Shown: positions 41,135-52,630 of the stretch, piece after piece | Layout: each line of letters begins with the position of its first letter | Position numbering within the stretch: the stretch's first letter is position 1 | NCBI GenBank assembly: GCA_023614405.1 | Contig: CM042697.1 | Location: 472,360,792 to 472,424,791, forward strand | From: Avena insularis | Taxonomy: Eukaryota; Streptophyta; Magnoliopsida; Poales; Poaceae | Direction: 5' to 3' | Length of the DNA: 64,000 nucleotides | Program-made: the position numbers and the translations under genes | The notes under the pieces: generated by a model | The model's database searches: none | Told to the model about the DNA's origin: nothing | What the model saw: only the letters and a program-made list of their open reading frames with translations

Positions 41135-43570
41135 GAAAGAACTTGTGGACCCCCATGTGTGGTTTTGATAATTAATGACAATCTCTATGGACTAATGCTT
41201 GTATCAAGTTGTACTTGTAGAAATTATCCATAGGCAATGCTTGAACCATATGTTCGCTTCAAGGTTTGGAAAAGAAGAAAGTGAAGATGATCAAGTGATG
41301 ACCAAGGTGTTCAAGGAGTGATCCACAGATTGGTCATGTGAGAATTGAGCCTATAGCAAGGGTGTCTTCAAGAAGAAGATAGAGTTCATCATATATATCT
41401 TCAAGACATCATCCAAATGGTGTTAGAAGAAATGTTGTGCAAGCTAAAGATGTGCCATATCTAAAAGATCTCATGCTTGAAGTTTGCCATCCTCGGAGAT
41501 CATGGATCGATGAAGACAAGGTCAAAGCAAAGGTTTCCCCATGTTGTATGGGGGAGCAACTTGCAAGTCTTCATTAAGCGAGTGCGTGCAAGAGCAATCA
41601 AGAAAGGTGTTCCATCTTGAGGAGGACAAGATCGTCTACATCAAGATCAAGTGAAATATGCGCAAGGCAAAGTTATGATATTGATAGGGTTTCCTTCTTA
41701 CCGGTCTCGTGGTGTTAGTTGGGGAGATCGATTTATAGGATAGATAATAGTACTATTAAGAGGGGATCTCAAGTGAGTAACTCGATCATATCTTTTGGAG
41801 AGAGCTCAAACCTTTGCATACTTAGCATCATCCTTTCTTAGTTGTTATTTGGATCTTATCCATGTGAGGTTCTAGAGCTTGTGGTAATATTCATAACAAG
41901 CTCTAGTTTATCAAAACAGATTTCCCTTTTATATCTTATTGCGTTTTTGATCTTTGAGGTTTTCCGGTTTCTCACCAAGGGAGGTATCTCAAATTATAAT
42001 ACATGAAATATTCTCACTTGGTGGTATCCGATATTTTCACTTGGCGGTATCCAATACATGAAATATTCTCACTTGGGTAGCTCATGTCGTCCCCTTTCCA
42101 ACATAATTGGTTTCGGGTCAATCGGAGTTTCCAAACTTTAGATATCGCCATTTGAAGTTTGCCTCTTATTTGGTTCTTTCCTCCCTGGCTGAAACAAAAG
42201 GTTGATGGATTATCCAGACCGGAATCTCCGGTGTGCAAACATCGGAGTCTCCGGTATGGACCAAAGTTTCGTCTCAAATTTCCGGTGTGGATCCAAGATG
42301 AAGCCCAGGGTCGTTCTGTATAAGGGTACAGAGTTTGGCGGAGACATACCGGAGTATCCAGGGTGAAAACACTGGAGTCTCTGGTGTGCCTCGGCCTGGA
42401 AACTCTGCAAAGTCCCCGGAGGGAGCATCGACATCAGGACAGGGACCTTCTGCATGGTGGTCCGGAGATAGACCGGAGACTGGCCGAAGTCTCCGGTGTG
42501 AGACAAAGTCAAACCGGAGTCTCCGGTCTCTAGTCCGGAGTCTCCGGTGTGGAAATTCCCCAACGGTCAGAAATCAGTGGGCCTATATAACGGGCCCTTC
42601 TTCCCAAATGGACTAGGCACGAGTTCTCCAAGCCTTGCCCTCCATTCTTGACCTTCTTGAGCTTGCTTTCCTTCAATCCCTCCTATGATTCTTGCATATA
42701 CTTTAGGGATTTGAAAGAGGATATCTAGATCTACAACCCCACCAATCAATCTCTCCTCTAAGTGAGGGGGACATCTTGGGATCTAGATCTTAGAGTCTTT
42801 TGTGGATTTCCTCCATTGTTCTTCTTCTCTTATTCCCCCACAAGCTTTTTGTAGCCTTGGTGGAATTTGGGAGAGAAGGATGTGAGCACATCTTGTGTTC
42901 TTGCCATTGCATTTGGTGCATCGGTTTGAGTTCTCGATGAGGATTCGATTGGGTGAAAGATGAGAAGATTTTTACTCTTTGGTTCTTGGAACCCTAGACG
43001 GTTTGGTGGTTTTGCAGGTTTTTGGATTATTTGGGGCCTCCAATTAAGTTGTAGAGCTTTCCCCAAACTTATTTGTTGGGAGCCTCCAATTGAGTTGTGG
43101 AGAAGTGCCCCAACCTTGTGAGAGGTTCCGGATTTCCACTGACAAGTGCATCGATAGTGGGAGTGTGGATCGATCCCATTGGGATGAGATTCACAGGAGA
43201 AAAAGGGGTGCCTCTTGTGGCATTGGTGGTTTGATACCGCCCTGTCTTCAAACGAGACGTACTCCATGTTGAAAGGAACTCGGTAAAACATCTTCGTCTC
43301 CGCGTGCCTCGGTTATCTTTATATCTGAGCTCTTACTTATGCACCTTACTTTGTTATAACCTTCGTGCTTGAAGTATATATCTTTCTATCATATAGTTGT
43401 CTGTCTTGCTTAGCATAAGTTGTTGGTGCACATAGGTGGACCCTATTTGTTCTAGGTTTTGTGCTTGATAAAGTAAACGCTAGTTTAATTTTGCCTTTGT
43501 TGAGCAACTCTTGGAAAAATTTTAAACCGTCTATTCACCCCCTCCTCTAGGCGGCATCTGTATCCTTTCA
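41135..43570 (+). mobile_element. Solo LTR of a SIRE/Maximus-type copia element
   Basis: Begins TGAAAGAACTTGTGGACCCC and ends CTAGGCGGCATCTGTATCCT then TTCA, so the ends form the inverted pair TGAAAG/CTTTCA. A perfect 5-bp duplication GAGGT flanks it (41130-41134, 43571-43575). The 5' words (CCCCCATGTGTGGTTTTGAT) and the 3' words (TCTATTCACCCCCTCCTCTA) are those of Maximus/SIRE-lineage LTRs of grasses. 2436 bp, no internal domain: the element was lost by LTR-LTR recombination. The host DUF4283 frame continues exactly across it. Confidence 0.9.
42214..42556. repeat. Cluster of CCGGAGTCTCCGG palindromes in the solo LTR
   Basis: Exact 13-base palindromic units occur at 42514-42526 and 42535-42547, with five or more degenerate ones (near 42220, 42241, 42351, 42372, 42495). 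They are rich in CpG-type CCGG sites and lie in the U3-like part of the LTR. A role in promoter regulation or methylation is possible but inferred. Confidence 0.7.
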
Positions 43571-43976
43571 GAGGTGTTAACTCATTTTGTTATATTAGTA
43601 AGAGGAGGGCAACTGTGAGTTCAATCACATAAAGTTTGAGAAGATGCCTAAAGTTTGTGGTGCTTGTTGTTTGTTGGGACATACAAATCTGGAGTGTGGA
43701 TCCGGAGAACACGATGACAAATCATTGAAGTGAGGAGGCAGCTGCCGCAACACCATAGCTTGCTTGAAATTTTATGGCTATATACTTCAAAATGGCATTT
43801 TAGGCACTCTAGCTTGTGAGTTTCCTAGGCTTCAAAAAGTTAATAGGTCGACCAATGCCTAGGAACTCTATTCAATAATCCTAATATTTAAGCTAACAAT
43901 TGTAGGACAAATTGTATCAATTACATCAGTGAGGTGCTTACTTCAACCCTAAATTCATGGCGCAATTCTCTACTAC

Positions 43977-44190
43977 TCCCTCCGTTCCGGATTATAGGGC
44001 AAATACGTATTTCGAAAAAATAGTTTGACCGTAAATTTGGTCAACAATATATGAATCATATGTCACAAAAATTATACCATCAGAAGCGTATTTTAAATAT
44101 GAATCTAATGGTAAATTTTTTGTTAAATATAGTTTGCATTTTGTTGAGCAAATTTATAGTTAAATTATTTTCTCAAAGTACGTATTTGCC
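43977..44190. mobile_element. Stowaway/Mariner-type MITE with a degraded right end
   Basis: Starts CTCCCTCCGTTCCGGATTAT after TA, and the inner arms AAATACGTATTT and AAGTACGTATTTGCC are inverted. The right terminal GGAGGGAG is no longer recognisable. Confidence 0.6.
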
Positions 44191-44663
44191 TTAGCAAATA
44201 ACTTGATGCACTATCTCCCTTCAACCCTTTGAGCGAAATGTAGCAAAAGGAAGGTATCAATTGCTAGAACCCTCGATAAAAGAAAGGGATGCTGTGTATG
44301 AACCCTTGGGAACGCGGACAGGTGGTGCCATCAGGTTTGTACTTTGGATACCCCTATAACCATCAAAGATCGTTGAAGTGGCTAATTCCTCTAAATAGTC
44401 CACTCAGCCATCTCTCCTCGTTCCAAATCCAAAGGTTTCCGTGATATGATAGAGACAAGAAATAATGATTGCAAAAAACCTTTTTTTTTCTTTCAAAATT
44501 ATATAAAAATTATATTGCCAATTCCATTTTAGTTATATTCTTTTTTCTTAATGTTAATAAAAAAAGAAGAAAATTGTTGTTTTTTACTTCGAAGATTAAT
44601 ACTTCAAGTTGCTGAGTTGAGAAAGAGATGGTTGAATCAAAAGAATTCCTTTTTTGAAGTTCA

Positions 44664-45303
<640 letters not shown>

Positions 45304-45467
45304 CATTTCGTACAACTGAACCTTTTCAAACTGTTTCTTTTTTAGAACCAAAAAAACTTGTGCCAAAATAACGAATGCGAAGAAGAACAAAAGGCCTTGG
45401 ACGCGTAGTGGATCCTGAAGCACTATTTCCGCATCCCCCTGACCAAAACCTCCAACATTAGGATTGC
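45304..45467 (-). pseudogene. petA: petA fragment (cytochrome f, C-terminal membrane anchor)
   Basis: Encodes [40 protein letters not shown] and [14 protein letters not shown], that is, the end of the lumenal domain and the C-terminal membrane span. It lacks only the last two residues, then runs straight into psbC in the same frame. Confidence 0.95.
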
Positions 45468-45574
45468 CGTTGTTGTATCGACGCGGATATTTCTCTTTCT
45501 AACCACAAAATTACGAGTACCTCTATTGTGATTCCCAAAAGGAGGGTCAAAATGGGTAGAATCGATATGAGTCC
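45468..45574 (-). pseudogene. ndhA: ndhA exon 1 fragment
   Basis: Encodes [20 protein letters not shown] then [16 protein letters not shown], the first membrane segment of NdhA and the conserved EREISA..QQR loop. Confidence 0.9.
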
Positions 45575-45661
45575 AGTCTCTATTCCTCTGTGATCAAAGC
45601 CCAAAGATCTATGAACCACCTCATGTTTGACTAGCCAATTAGATAACCAACCCTGCTGCAT
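45575..45661 (-). pseudogene. ndhJ: ndhJ fragment (start of the gene)
   Basis: Encodes [20 protein letters not shown] then GFDHRGIET, the NdhJ N-terminus including its start codon at 45661. Confidence 0.9.
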
Positions 45662-45726
45662 TGTCTTCATCTCTAAAGAAAAGAGTTGATACAACAATTT
45701 GATTATTCAATCAATTAGTAGTATCC

Positions 45727-45790
45727 TTAGAGTCCACTCCTCCCCCATACTACTAGTGAAAAAGAGAATGTAAAGACTACCATTAAAGCA
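45727..45790 (-). pseudogene. petN: petN fragment with its stop codon
   Basis: Encodes [20 protein letters not shown] and a TAA stop (45727-45729), the C-terminal two thirds of the 29-residue PetN. The bases from 45680 to 45726 are probably its plastid 3' flank. The 90 bases beyond 45790 may be another plastid piece that I could not name. Confidence 0.85.
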
Positions 45791-45899
45791 ACCAGTCGTT
45801 GCTTTTATTTCTGTTACTTCGAAAGTAGCTGCTTCAGCTTCAGCCACGCGGATTCTCGATATTTCTTTTTATTTTTCATCAAACAAATGGCATCTTCAA

Positions 45900-46500
45900 A
45901 CCGGAATGGAGCTAGTACTGCTTTTGGTTTAACCATGAATAATGACATTGGATAGGTATTTATGGGCACAAATGCATGTGGTGGGGCTTCATTAAAGCTA
46001 GGCTACCTAGTTGCATTTGCCAGATTACCTCCCCAACAATACCACGGCAACACCTTGCATATGATGAGTGTTATGTTTTTTAATGGAAGAATTTTAATGA
46101 TTCTTTGCATGTATCTAGGTGAGAACAGTTCTCTAGATATTTAGTATATAACAAGGTGAAACACAATTCTACTGCTAAAGGTAATGGTGATGTTGTGATG
46201 CGAAGACTAGACCACCAACCAGAATGCATGTTGGGTAAACAAGTTCGTGATGACCTTCTCTAGCTATAACCTGCCCACCGTCCTCCTACTTTTGAAGAAT
46301 AGATCAAGTATAGAAAAGTAACATGTATCTAAGATATTTTTGTGATGAAGACAAAAATGAACTATGTAGCTAGATTTCTTGGGAATGATGAATTTCACTG
46401 GAATCTACATGAGAATGTAATTCTCGGTGGATACCTTGTACATTCAGATGATGTGCCTGTTGATTATAACAAAAATCTGGAAGTAAAGGTTACTCTCCAA
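45900..46500. other. No gene supported
   Basis: Short open frames (45962, 46342) have no recognisable domain. The block may be the diverged upstream part of the LINE fragment that follows. Confidence 0.35.
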
Positions 46501-46509
46501 AAAACAGAT

Positions 46510-47115
46510 GCTATATATCCGTAAAAATGGCATCTTTCTCAAGGATAATCTTGCTAAGTGCAACTGGCATGAAAGCTTACATTGTTGTTTCTGTCATCAT
46601 GACGAGACCATTAAACACTTGTTCTAGTTTAAATTTGCTCGTTCTATATGGTCAACATTCAAGTGGATTCTAACGTGTACTAGCCATGAAGTGTTACAAA
46701 CATATTTGGCAGCTGGTTATGTAAAATCGACAACAAGAACAGAATTGTCATTATGGTGGGAGCGTATGGTACCACTAACAAATAATTTTCTCCTTCCCAT
46801 ACCTATTTTCTCCGTTTGTGTTCCACTCTTCCGCATTCGAACCTAGACATATTTAAGGTGGTACGCTACACGATTGGAGAAGGTGACGAGGGATATTTTT
46901 GTCTAAATTGGATGACGGCATGGTCTCCATTACCTTGGGTGTTTTACTGATTCTATTTCATGTACACTTGTATTGTGCCATCTGTTTCATCTTTATTGTT
47001 TTGCGGCTTTCTGAATATTAACCGTGCAGAGACGGAATATGAATTATTATGGCTTATATCGTCCTAATGCAAACTTTTGAGTTTAGTAAATCGGTATTTA
47101 TCAGAAAAGGCTAGA
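46510..47115 (+). pseudogene. LINE ORF2 C-terminal remnant (zf-RVT)
   Basis: YIRKNGIFLKDNLAKCNWHE and then CCFCHHDETIKHLF show the C-x2-C...H pattern of the zinc-binding domain at the end of plant LINE ORF2. Stops and shifts follow. The 3' part (47000-47115) ends with TAAATCGGTATTTATCAGAA, an ending like that of the 34-bp stub at 55780. RT itself is missing. Confidence 0.7.
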
Positions 47116-47189
47116 TTTCTTAATTCATCATATTCTAGAGTCAGCCATCCTAATTTTGCATCCTAGCATGATCTAAAATATTTAATCTT

Positions 47190-47262
47190 TACTCACTCCA
47201 TCCGCGAATAAATGCACATCTAACACTAAAAATTTGTTATAAAAAGAGTGTACACGTACATT
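47190..47262. repeat. MITE left-end fragment
   Basis: CACTCCATCCGCGAATAAAT is a Stowaway-like left end. The right end is not present, perhaps removed when the LTR element inserted nearby. Confidence 0.4.
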
Positions 47263-47559
47263 ATCAAAACAATTAATAAATTCAATTAGCTCCTCATAAT
47301 CACTCTCAACTTTATCCTTTAATCTCCATTCTTCTCCTCCACCTCATTAGTCAATCCTCATTCTCCTCTTTCATTTATATTGGTAGAGACTCATAAAAGA
47401 AGAGAGTGTTAGAGTACGTATACATATAGGCTAGATAAGACTAGGACTCTACAATTTGTACTCCAAGACTCCTTCTACCCTCGTGTAACTCTATATAAAC
47501 CTCCCAAAGAGTCAGATCAATACGATACAATATTCAAAGATCAATAATTTCCACATGCA

Positions 47560-47571
47560 TGGTATCAGACC
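47560..47571 (+). other. Primer binding site of the plus-strand LTR element
   Basis: TGGTATCAGACC directly after the 5' LTR, complementary to initiator methionine tRNA. Confidence 0.85.
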
Positions 47572-48404
47572 GGTTAGCCTCATGGCGCTGATCCTTGGTT
47601 CCTCTCCACTTCCGCAACACGCGTCGTCCCCAGGGAGATCAATCTCCTCTCGTCGGGGGCGTGGCACCCGGTCTCGATCAGAAATCAGATCGGTTTTTAG
47701 ATTAGATCCAATTTCGAATTTTCCAGTTTATAGATTAGATCCCGTTTAACCAGAATCTATACCTAATAATAAAGAAAGGAGTGTTTCTTATAGTACCTAC
47801 ACTTCTCTGGACAGATTTACCCTCCCACCAAACCTAATACCCACCAATGCCATCTATAAGTAAAATACCGGTTTAGAAACCGATCAGATCGTTATTAAAC
47901 CAGAACCGTCGTGTACCAGGGATAAATACCAGGGCCCTAGCTAGGGTTCGGGTGCCCAACAACACCAACATCCATACGACGATCGATGCCATCGTTGCCA
48001 CGGATATAAAGCTCTTCGTACTTTGCGCCGAGTAGGCAAATCCATCAGGCTGATCCGATCCCGATGACGACGACCAAAAACCAAGAAACCAGAAGCTCGC
48101 CGATTTGTTTGAGATACTTAATTATCATGGTGGCCCAACTGACGCTCAGCTGCACGGCGTCCAAGATCATGATCTCTCAATCCACCGTCTCCGGCGCCCT
48201 TCCGAAATCGTCGTTGTCCTTCATCTACCTGAAGGTGCTCATCTCCCCGTCCACCCGCACCATGTAAACGGCGTGGAGGACTGCTCAACTCGAGTTGCTG
48301 GTTCGCTGGCTTCCGTACATGTTCCTGGTCCGGCGGCGTACGCGCGTATCCTGCTCTTGCCCACCTCCTGTGCCGCTTGTCGTTGTAGGCAGACACACTC
48401 GCCG

Positions 48405-48492
48405 AGAGATGGGCAAAGTACGGAGAGATGGGCAAAGTATGCCAACAGATGGGCAAAGTACGGCGAGATCGGCAAAGTACGCCGAGACATGT
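48405..48492 (+). repeat. Minisatellite of about 20 bp, four units
   Basis: GAGATGGGCAAAGTACGG occurs with small changes at 48409, 48423, 48447 and 48467 (GATCGGCAAAGTACGCC). Four adjacent variants, spacing 14-24 bases, inside the LTR element. No CRISPR-like spacer structure. Confidence 0.75.
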
Positions 48493-50559
48493 GTGCATGC
48501 TAGCCAATCAGACGATGGCTTCATCTAGCGTACACCGGATGCACGCTGACAATACCAGTTGGCCAGAGAGTTGCCGCTGGTTCAGCGAACCTACCGCTTC
48601 CGTGTCGCAGTAATTGATCGCCGATGTGGTTGCGCCCGAGATGATGGGACTGGATACTGCCATGGACGGCGTCAGGGATGTACCCTGGGAAGGTGAGGGT
48701 GGACCAGGGTGGCGCGATACATCCCTAGCTAGATACTACCACGGACAGCGTGTGGTTGATGATGCCTCAGCAGCAGCAGCAGCTGGATCGCTGTCTTGAT
48801 ATTCAGAATTATCTACACAAGCAATTTGGAACTCCGGCACGCAGTCTCCAAGATTGCATGACTAATCGTCTTCACCATGGTACACAACAACGTGCGGCTT
48901 GTGAGTATAGTGATTTCTGGTACGCTTTTTGGTCTAATGCGAGCCATGATTTTATTTTGTAGTAGATGTCAATCATTTGCTGATAGATCGCGGGTTGCTA
49001 TTGCAAGACGATGTCATGGCATTGTTGCATACACATCAAACTAGGATACAAGCACAACTAAGTTTACCATCTTTTTCGGATTGTACTTTAGAAATAAATT
49101 TTGTGTTTTCGGTTCTGCGAAATTATCATCACCGTTGTGAGTATAGAATAGATTTCCATAGCATATGACACAATGACCATATTTAATTACTTCGGTATGT
49201 AAGATCAGTTGGGTTAGTCGACCAGTTAATAGTTAGAGCACGTGGCATGAGCGGCCGTCCAACATGGCGGCTCGGAAAGGCCCGGATCAACTTGCTTTGA
49301 CCGTGTAATTAAATTTGATACCCTTGTGTTTAGTCTCACTCTACTGCATTACAAAGATGAACACCGGTTTATATTACGATCACTTCCATCTGTTATTAGA
49401 TTGATTTAAGGGAAAAATGAAAACAAGCAGCAACTAGCTAGGCGGAAGGATTGTGGGCTGACTTAAATGAAGCTATGACTGTCTAATTGAACGGGGACTG
49501 ATTGTAAGGGATTATGTTGGTTGATAAAAAACTAAATGCATGGGCTAATTAAACGGGATGGTGCGAGCCAGAGCCGGTAGCAGCGCGCACTTCACGAGAA
49601 GATGAAAGGGAAGCACACCAAGAAAGAGGAAGAGGAGAGTTTGAAAAAAGGAAATATTCTGCTTACGAATTACAACAATTAATTAATTGAGGAGCGGATG
49701 CCACTAAGCAAGTTAAAAAAAATTGCCTATGCTACGACATGCCATTGATTTTGAAAAAACTCACCAACAACACAATAATAACTAACTTCTTTCGCCGCAA
49801 CGCGCGGGCATTTTTCTAATAAATCCCTAAAATCTACACGGCGGCGTGCTACTCCGGTACGACAGATCTCGTCGGTTGGCTCTACCGTGGGCAGTGAACC
49901 GTGCAGAAGATCAAGGCAAAAGAGAGCACATCGACGCGCAGCCATGCATGCGGGCCACACACGCCCCGTCCTGGAGCCCGCCACCGCGAGCATCTCTGTG
50001 CAGATTGCCATGCTCGGTGCAGATTGCATGAAAAGAGACTCCTAGCTCTAAACGCCATGCAGTAGAAGACAAGCCGGGGACAATCTGTGTCTACTATTTC
50101 ATCGACCCCAGGACATGTGCACACGCGACCGCCGCGATCTTCTCAAAGTACATGCTTTTAGACATGACTACGTCAACATCAAGATCTGCACTGCACTGAG
50201 CCGGACTACAACGACCCAAACATCTACGTTAAATTGTACGACTACACCAAGATCTTCGTCGAGTACTACATCGCCAACAAAATTCATCGCCAAGGTCTAC
50301 ATCACGTGGTCTAAACCCCCGCCGCTGTAGCCCGACAATCTGCTAGGACGATTACACAAACGCCACGTCCGCCTGGTCAAAAACCCGCCGCCGTCGCCGA
50401 TCCTATGCGATCCGCCGCCGCCATAAAAAAACCTTGCCACGCCGCTTGCCTTGTGCCCCGTCCGCCGCCTACAAAACCCTACAACCAAAAACTCGTCGCC
50501 GCCGCAGATACCTGCCGCCGGCGCCCAAAAACCGGCCGCCCCACAAAAACCTAAAACCC

Positions 50560-50760
50560 TACGACACAAACCGCGCAAATTTTTTTGCGCCTACGGCGCT
50601 ATCGGCTACAATAACCATGATAACCCCGACCACGGCTACATCATGATCAGCTACCTCGATATCGACATCAAGAACAACGTATACAGCAACTCAAGAACTC
50701 CAGTCAACAGCGTTCACGTCGTCACTTGCGTCCACGCCACTCCCGATGTGACACACTAGA
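50560..50760 (+). other. Internal block shared by the two LARD-like elements
   Basis: The frame ending at 50759 reads DHGYIMISYLDIDIKNNVYS then RTPVNSVHVVTCVHATPDVT. The minus-strand element encodes nearly the same (DHGYITIGYLDIDIKNNVYN, RTPVNSACVVTCVHVTPAVT; about 30650-30760). It may be a real short peptide or only a nucleotide-level motif such as an RNA structure. No known domain. Confidence 0.5.
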
Positions 50761-51289
50761 AGGGGACGTTGTCACCGCCCCTAGGTGCCATCCATGATCA
50801 TGTTCACGCAGGTGATGATGACAAGGAGGTGAAGACGACGGAAGCACAAGACTTCAAATCCAGTCGTAAGCGTCCGCTTCACTTCCGCTCCGACTAAGGG
50901 AAATGTTAGAGTACGTATACGTATAGGCTAAAGATAGACTAGGACTCTACAACTTGTATTCCAAGTCTCCTTCTACCCTCGTGCAACTCTATATAAACCC
51001 TCCAAAAGGTCAGATCAATACAACACAATATTCAGGGATCAATAATTTCTAAAAAAAGGACACTAATTTGTGTAATATTTTCTAGACTCGTACGCGATAC
51101 AAGATCACGAAAGTCATGTTAGCGTCTGAGCTAAGGGTATAATGAAAATGTCATGGTAATTAATTACGGTAAAATCACTATCAGACCAGTCTGCGGAATT
51201 TAAAACCTAGCGAACGTGAATAAAGTGTACTACATGCGCTGGTGTACTAAAAGACAAATCAAATTAGAGTCAGCTATAGTGTGAACGCT

Positions 51290-52300
51290 TGCTGTCAGCA
51301 AGCTTAAAATCATATCGAACGTTTAAAATGTCATGTAGATCAAATCGTTTATTCGATTTAAGATCTGTTTTCACCGTTACACTAGTCGCGACGAGATCTT
51401 TAAAACTAGATACCATGTTGATATGTTTCGAGGAAAAAAATTCAAACCAAAAAGTTATTCACCCTAAACACGTGAGTTATCCATGTCAAAATATATAACT
51501 TATCCACCCAGTAACACATAAGTTACCTACCATATAAAAATATTGGATAGAGGGGTTCTCGCATATGTGTTGAGCAAGTTTAATTGAAACACGGTAGACT
51601 AGTTGTTAGGGTATTGAGATTGTATTGCCATAAATATGTTAGGGTCGACGAGCGATTAAGGTTCGGTATCGTAAAACCCTTTGAGGCTTCGTCACTCGTC
51701 CACTACGGTTGTGGTGACGGACATCGACGAAGTTGAGTCGCTAGATTACATGTTGTGCGTGGTGGTTGGGCTATAAAGCTTAGATTTAGTTCTTTTAAAA
51801 AAATTATGTTTGATGTTTGACGCGGTAGCCTTTCGGGGTTGACTAGTCTGTACGCTGCGAGAGAGCGACGAACAACAAGGCCATGTCGTTAGTAGAACTT
51901 TTTATATTCTATCCGTGGATAAAATTTTATAGTGGTAGATAACTTACATGTTATTTGGTGGTTACTTACATGTTGAAGCATGGGTAACTCTTGTGTTATT
52001 GATGGATAACTCGTTGGTAAACAAAAAAGTTACCCATTTCTAGTACATGATTTCTGGGTAAATTTTGTAGTATTGAATAACTTACATGTTATTGGCTGGA
52101 TAACTTACATGCTGAAGTCCGGATAACTCGTGTGTTACGGGTGGATAACTTTTAATCTAAAAAATATATTATTAAAATATACCAATATGGGATTTAGTTT
52201 CAAAGATCTCATCGCGACCAGTCTAATAGTGAAAACGGATCTTAATTCGGACAAACGGTTTGACCTAGAAAATTTTGAATTTTTGCATGTGAATTGAGTT
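51290..52300. repeat. Fold-back repeat with GTTATCC-rich arms
   Basis: 51315-51535 and 52075-52275 are imperfect inverted copies: AAGATCTGTTTTCACCGTTA against AAGATCCGTTTTCACTATTA, GTCGCGACGAGATCTTTAAA against GTCGCGATGAGATCTTTGAA. Both arms contain AGTTATCCACCC and a series of AACTTACATGTTA / GAGTTATCC variants. Length about 1 kb, no coding. Outer borders and target duplication could not be fixed, so the class is open. Confidence 0.65.
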
Positions 52301-52554
52301 GATAATCAAAAATCTTGTGTTTAGTGATTATTCACTCATGAATTCGCCGGGCTTCCACGGTGGAGCGATTCTAACCGTTTCAGTTGAAATATTCGCCAGG
52401 TTTTTTTTTAGATCGGTCTAAACCTAGCACAGTCCGATCGAGCTGAAGATGAATTCCGGGCGATTGCTCGGCGCAATAAGATTCTGCCAGAGCACGAACC
52501 CTTCTATCTATAAACGAGCAGAACAAAGGCACTCCCCAGTCCCCACCCCACCAA

Positions 52555-52560
52555 TATATA
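52555..52560 (+). promoter_or_regulatory. TATA box of the LEA_2-like gene
   Basis: TATATA in CACCAATATATAGTTCGC lies 71-76 bases before the ATG at 52631. Confidence 0.55.
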
Positions 52561-52630
52561 GTTCGCGAAGCAGGAAACACTACATATTGATCAACTTCCC
52601 GATCGTCATCGCTCCTTGACGGTTGACACC

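Larger units (their letters stand above)
39980..43731 (+). pseudogene. LINE ORF1 / DUF4283 zinc-knuckle pseudogene, twice interrupted
   Basis: Pieces of one protein are spread over three blocks. 39980-40323: RLGIDENEIDDLVF, then after a frameshift EGIKWLSIARVHTTNYF, REVIIKPLEENLFTIQ and DLNSLAVWIQIHKLP, the DUF4283 region typical of grass LINE ORF1 products. 41010-41134: TLITNLVKNKVGFVMEVETE, then PGMNNFVRVRIKLEV. 43571-43731: FEKMPKVCGACCLLGHTNLE with a C-x2-C-x4-H-x4-C zinc knuckle and a stop at 43729. A minus-strand insertion (about 40325-41000) and a solo LTR (41135-43570) separate them. The product would have bound nucleic acid; this copy is dead. Confidence 0.8.
47407..51051 (+). mobile_element. 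Non-autonomous copia-type LTR element (LARD-like), plus strand
   Basis: 5' LTR 47407-47559 and 3' LTR 50904-51051 begin TGTTAGAGTACGTATAC and share CTAGGACTCTACAA and TAACTCTATATAAACC / CAACTCTATATAAACC. TGGTATCAGACC (47560) follows the 5' LTR as primer site; CTAAGGGAAA (50894-50903) precedes the 3' LTR as polypurine tract. The 3.3 kb interior has a short gag-like start (48060-48240) but no protease, integrase or RT. It is the same family as 30321-32185, the two sharing an internal block near the 3' end. No target duplication found. Confidence 0.85.

Noticed and set aside
48405..48492. CRISPR-like repeated units
   Set aside because: Units are adjacent variants without unique spacers, in a plant LTR element; it is a minisatellite.
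47407..51051. A 5-bp target duplication for the plus-strand LTR element
   Set aside because: Flanks AAGAAGAGAG and AAAAAAAGGACAC do not match convincingly, and the end of the 3' LTR is degraded.
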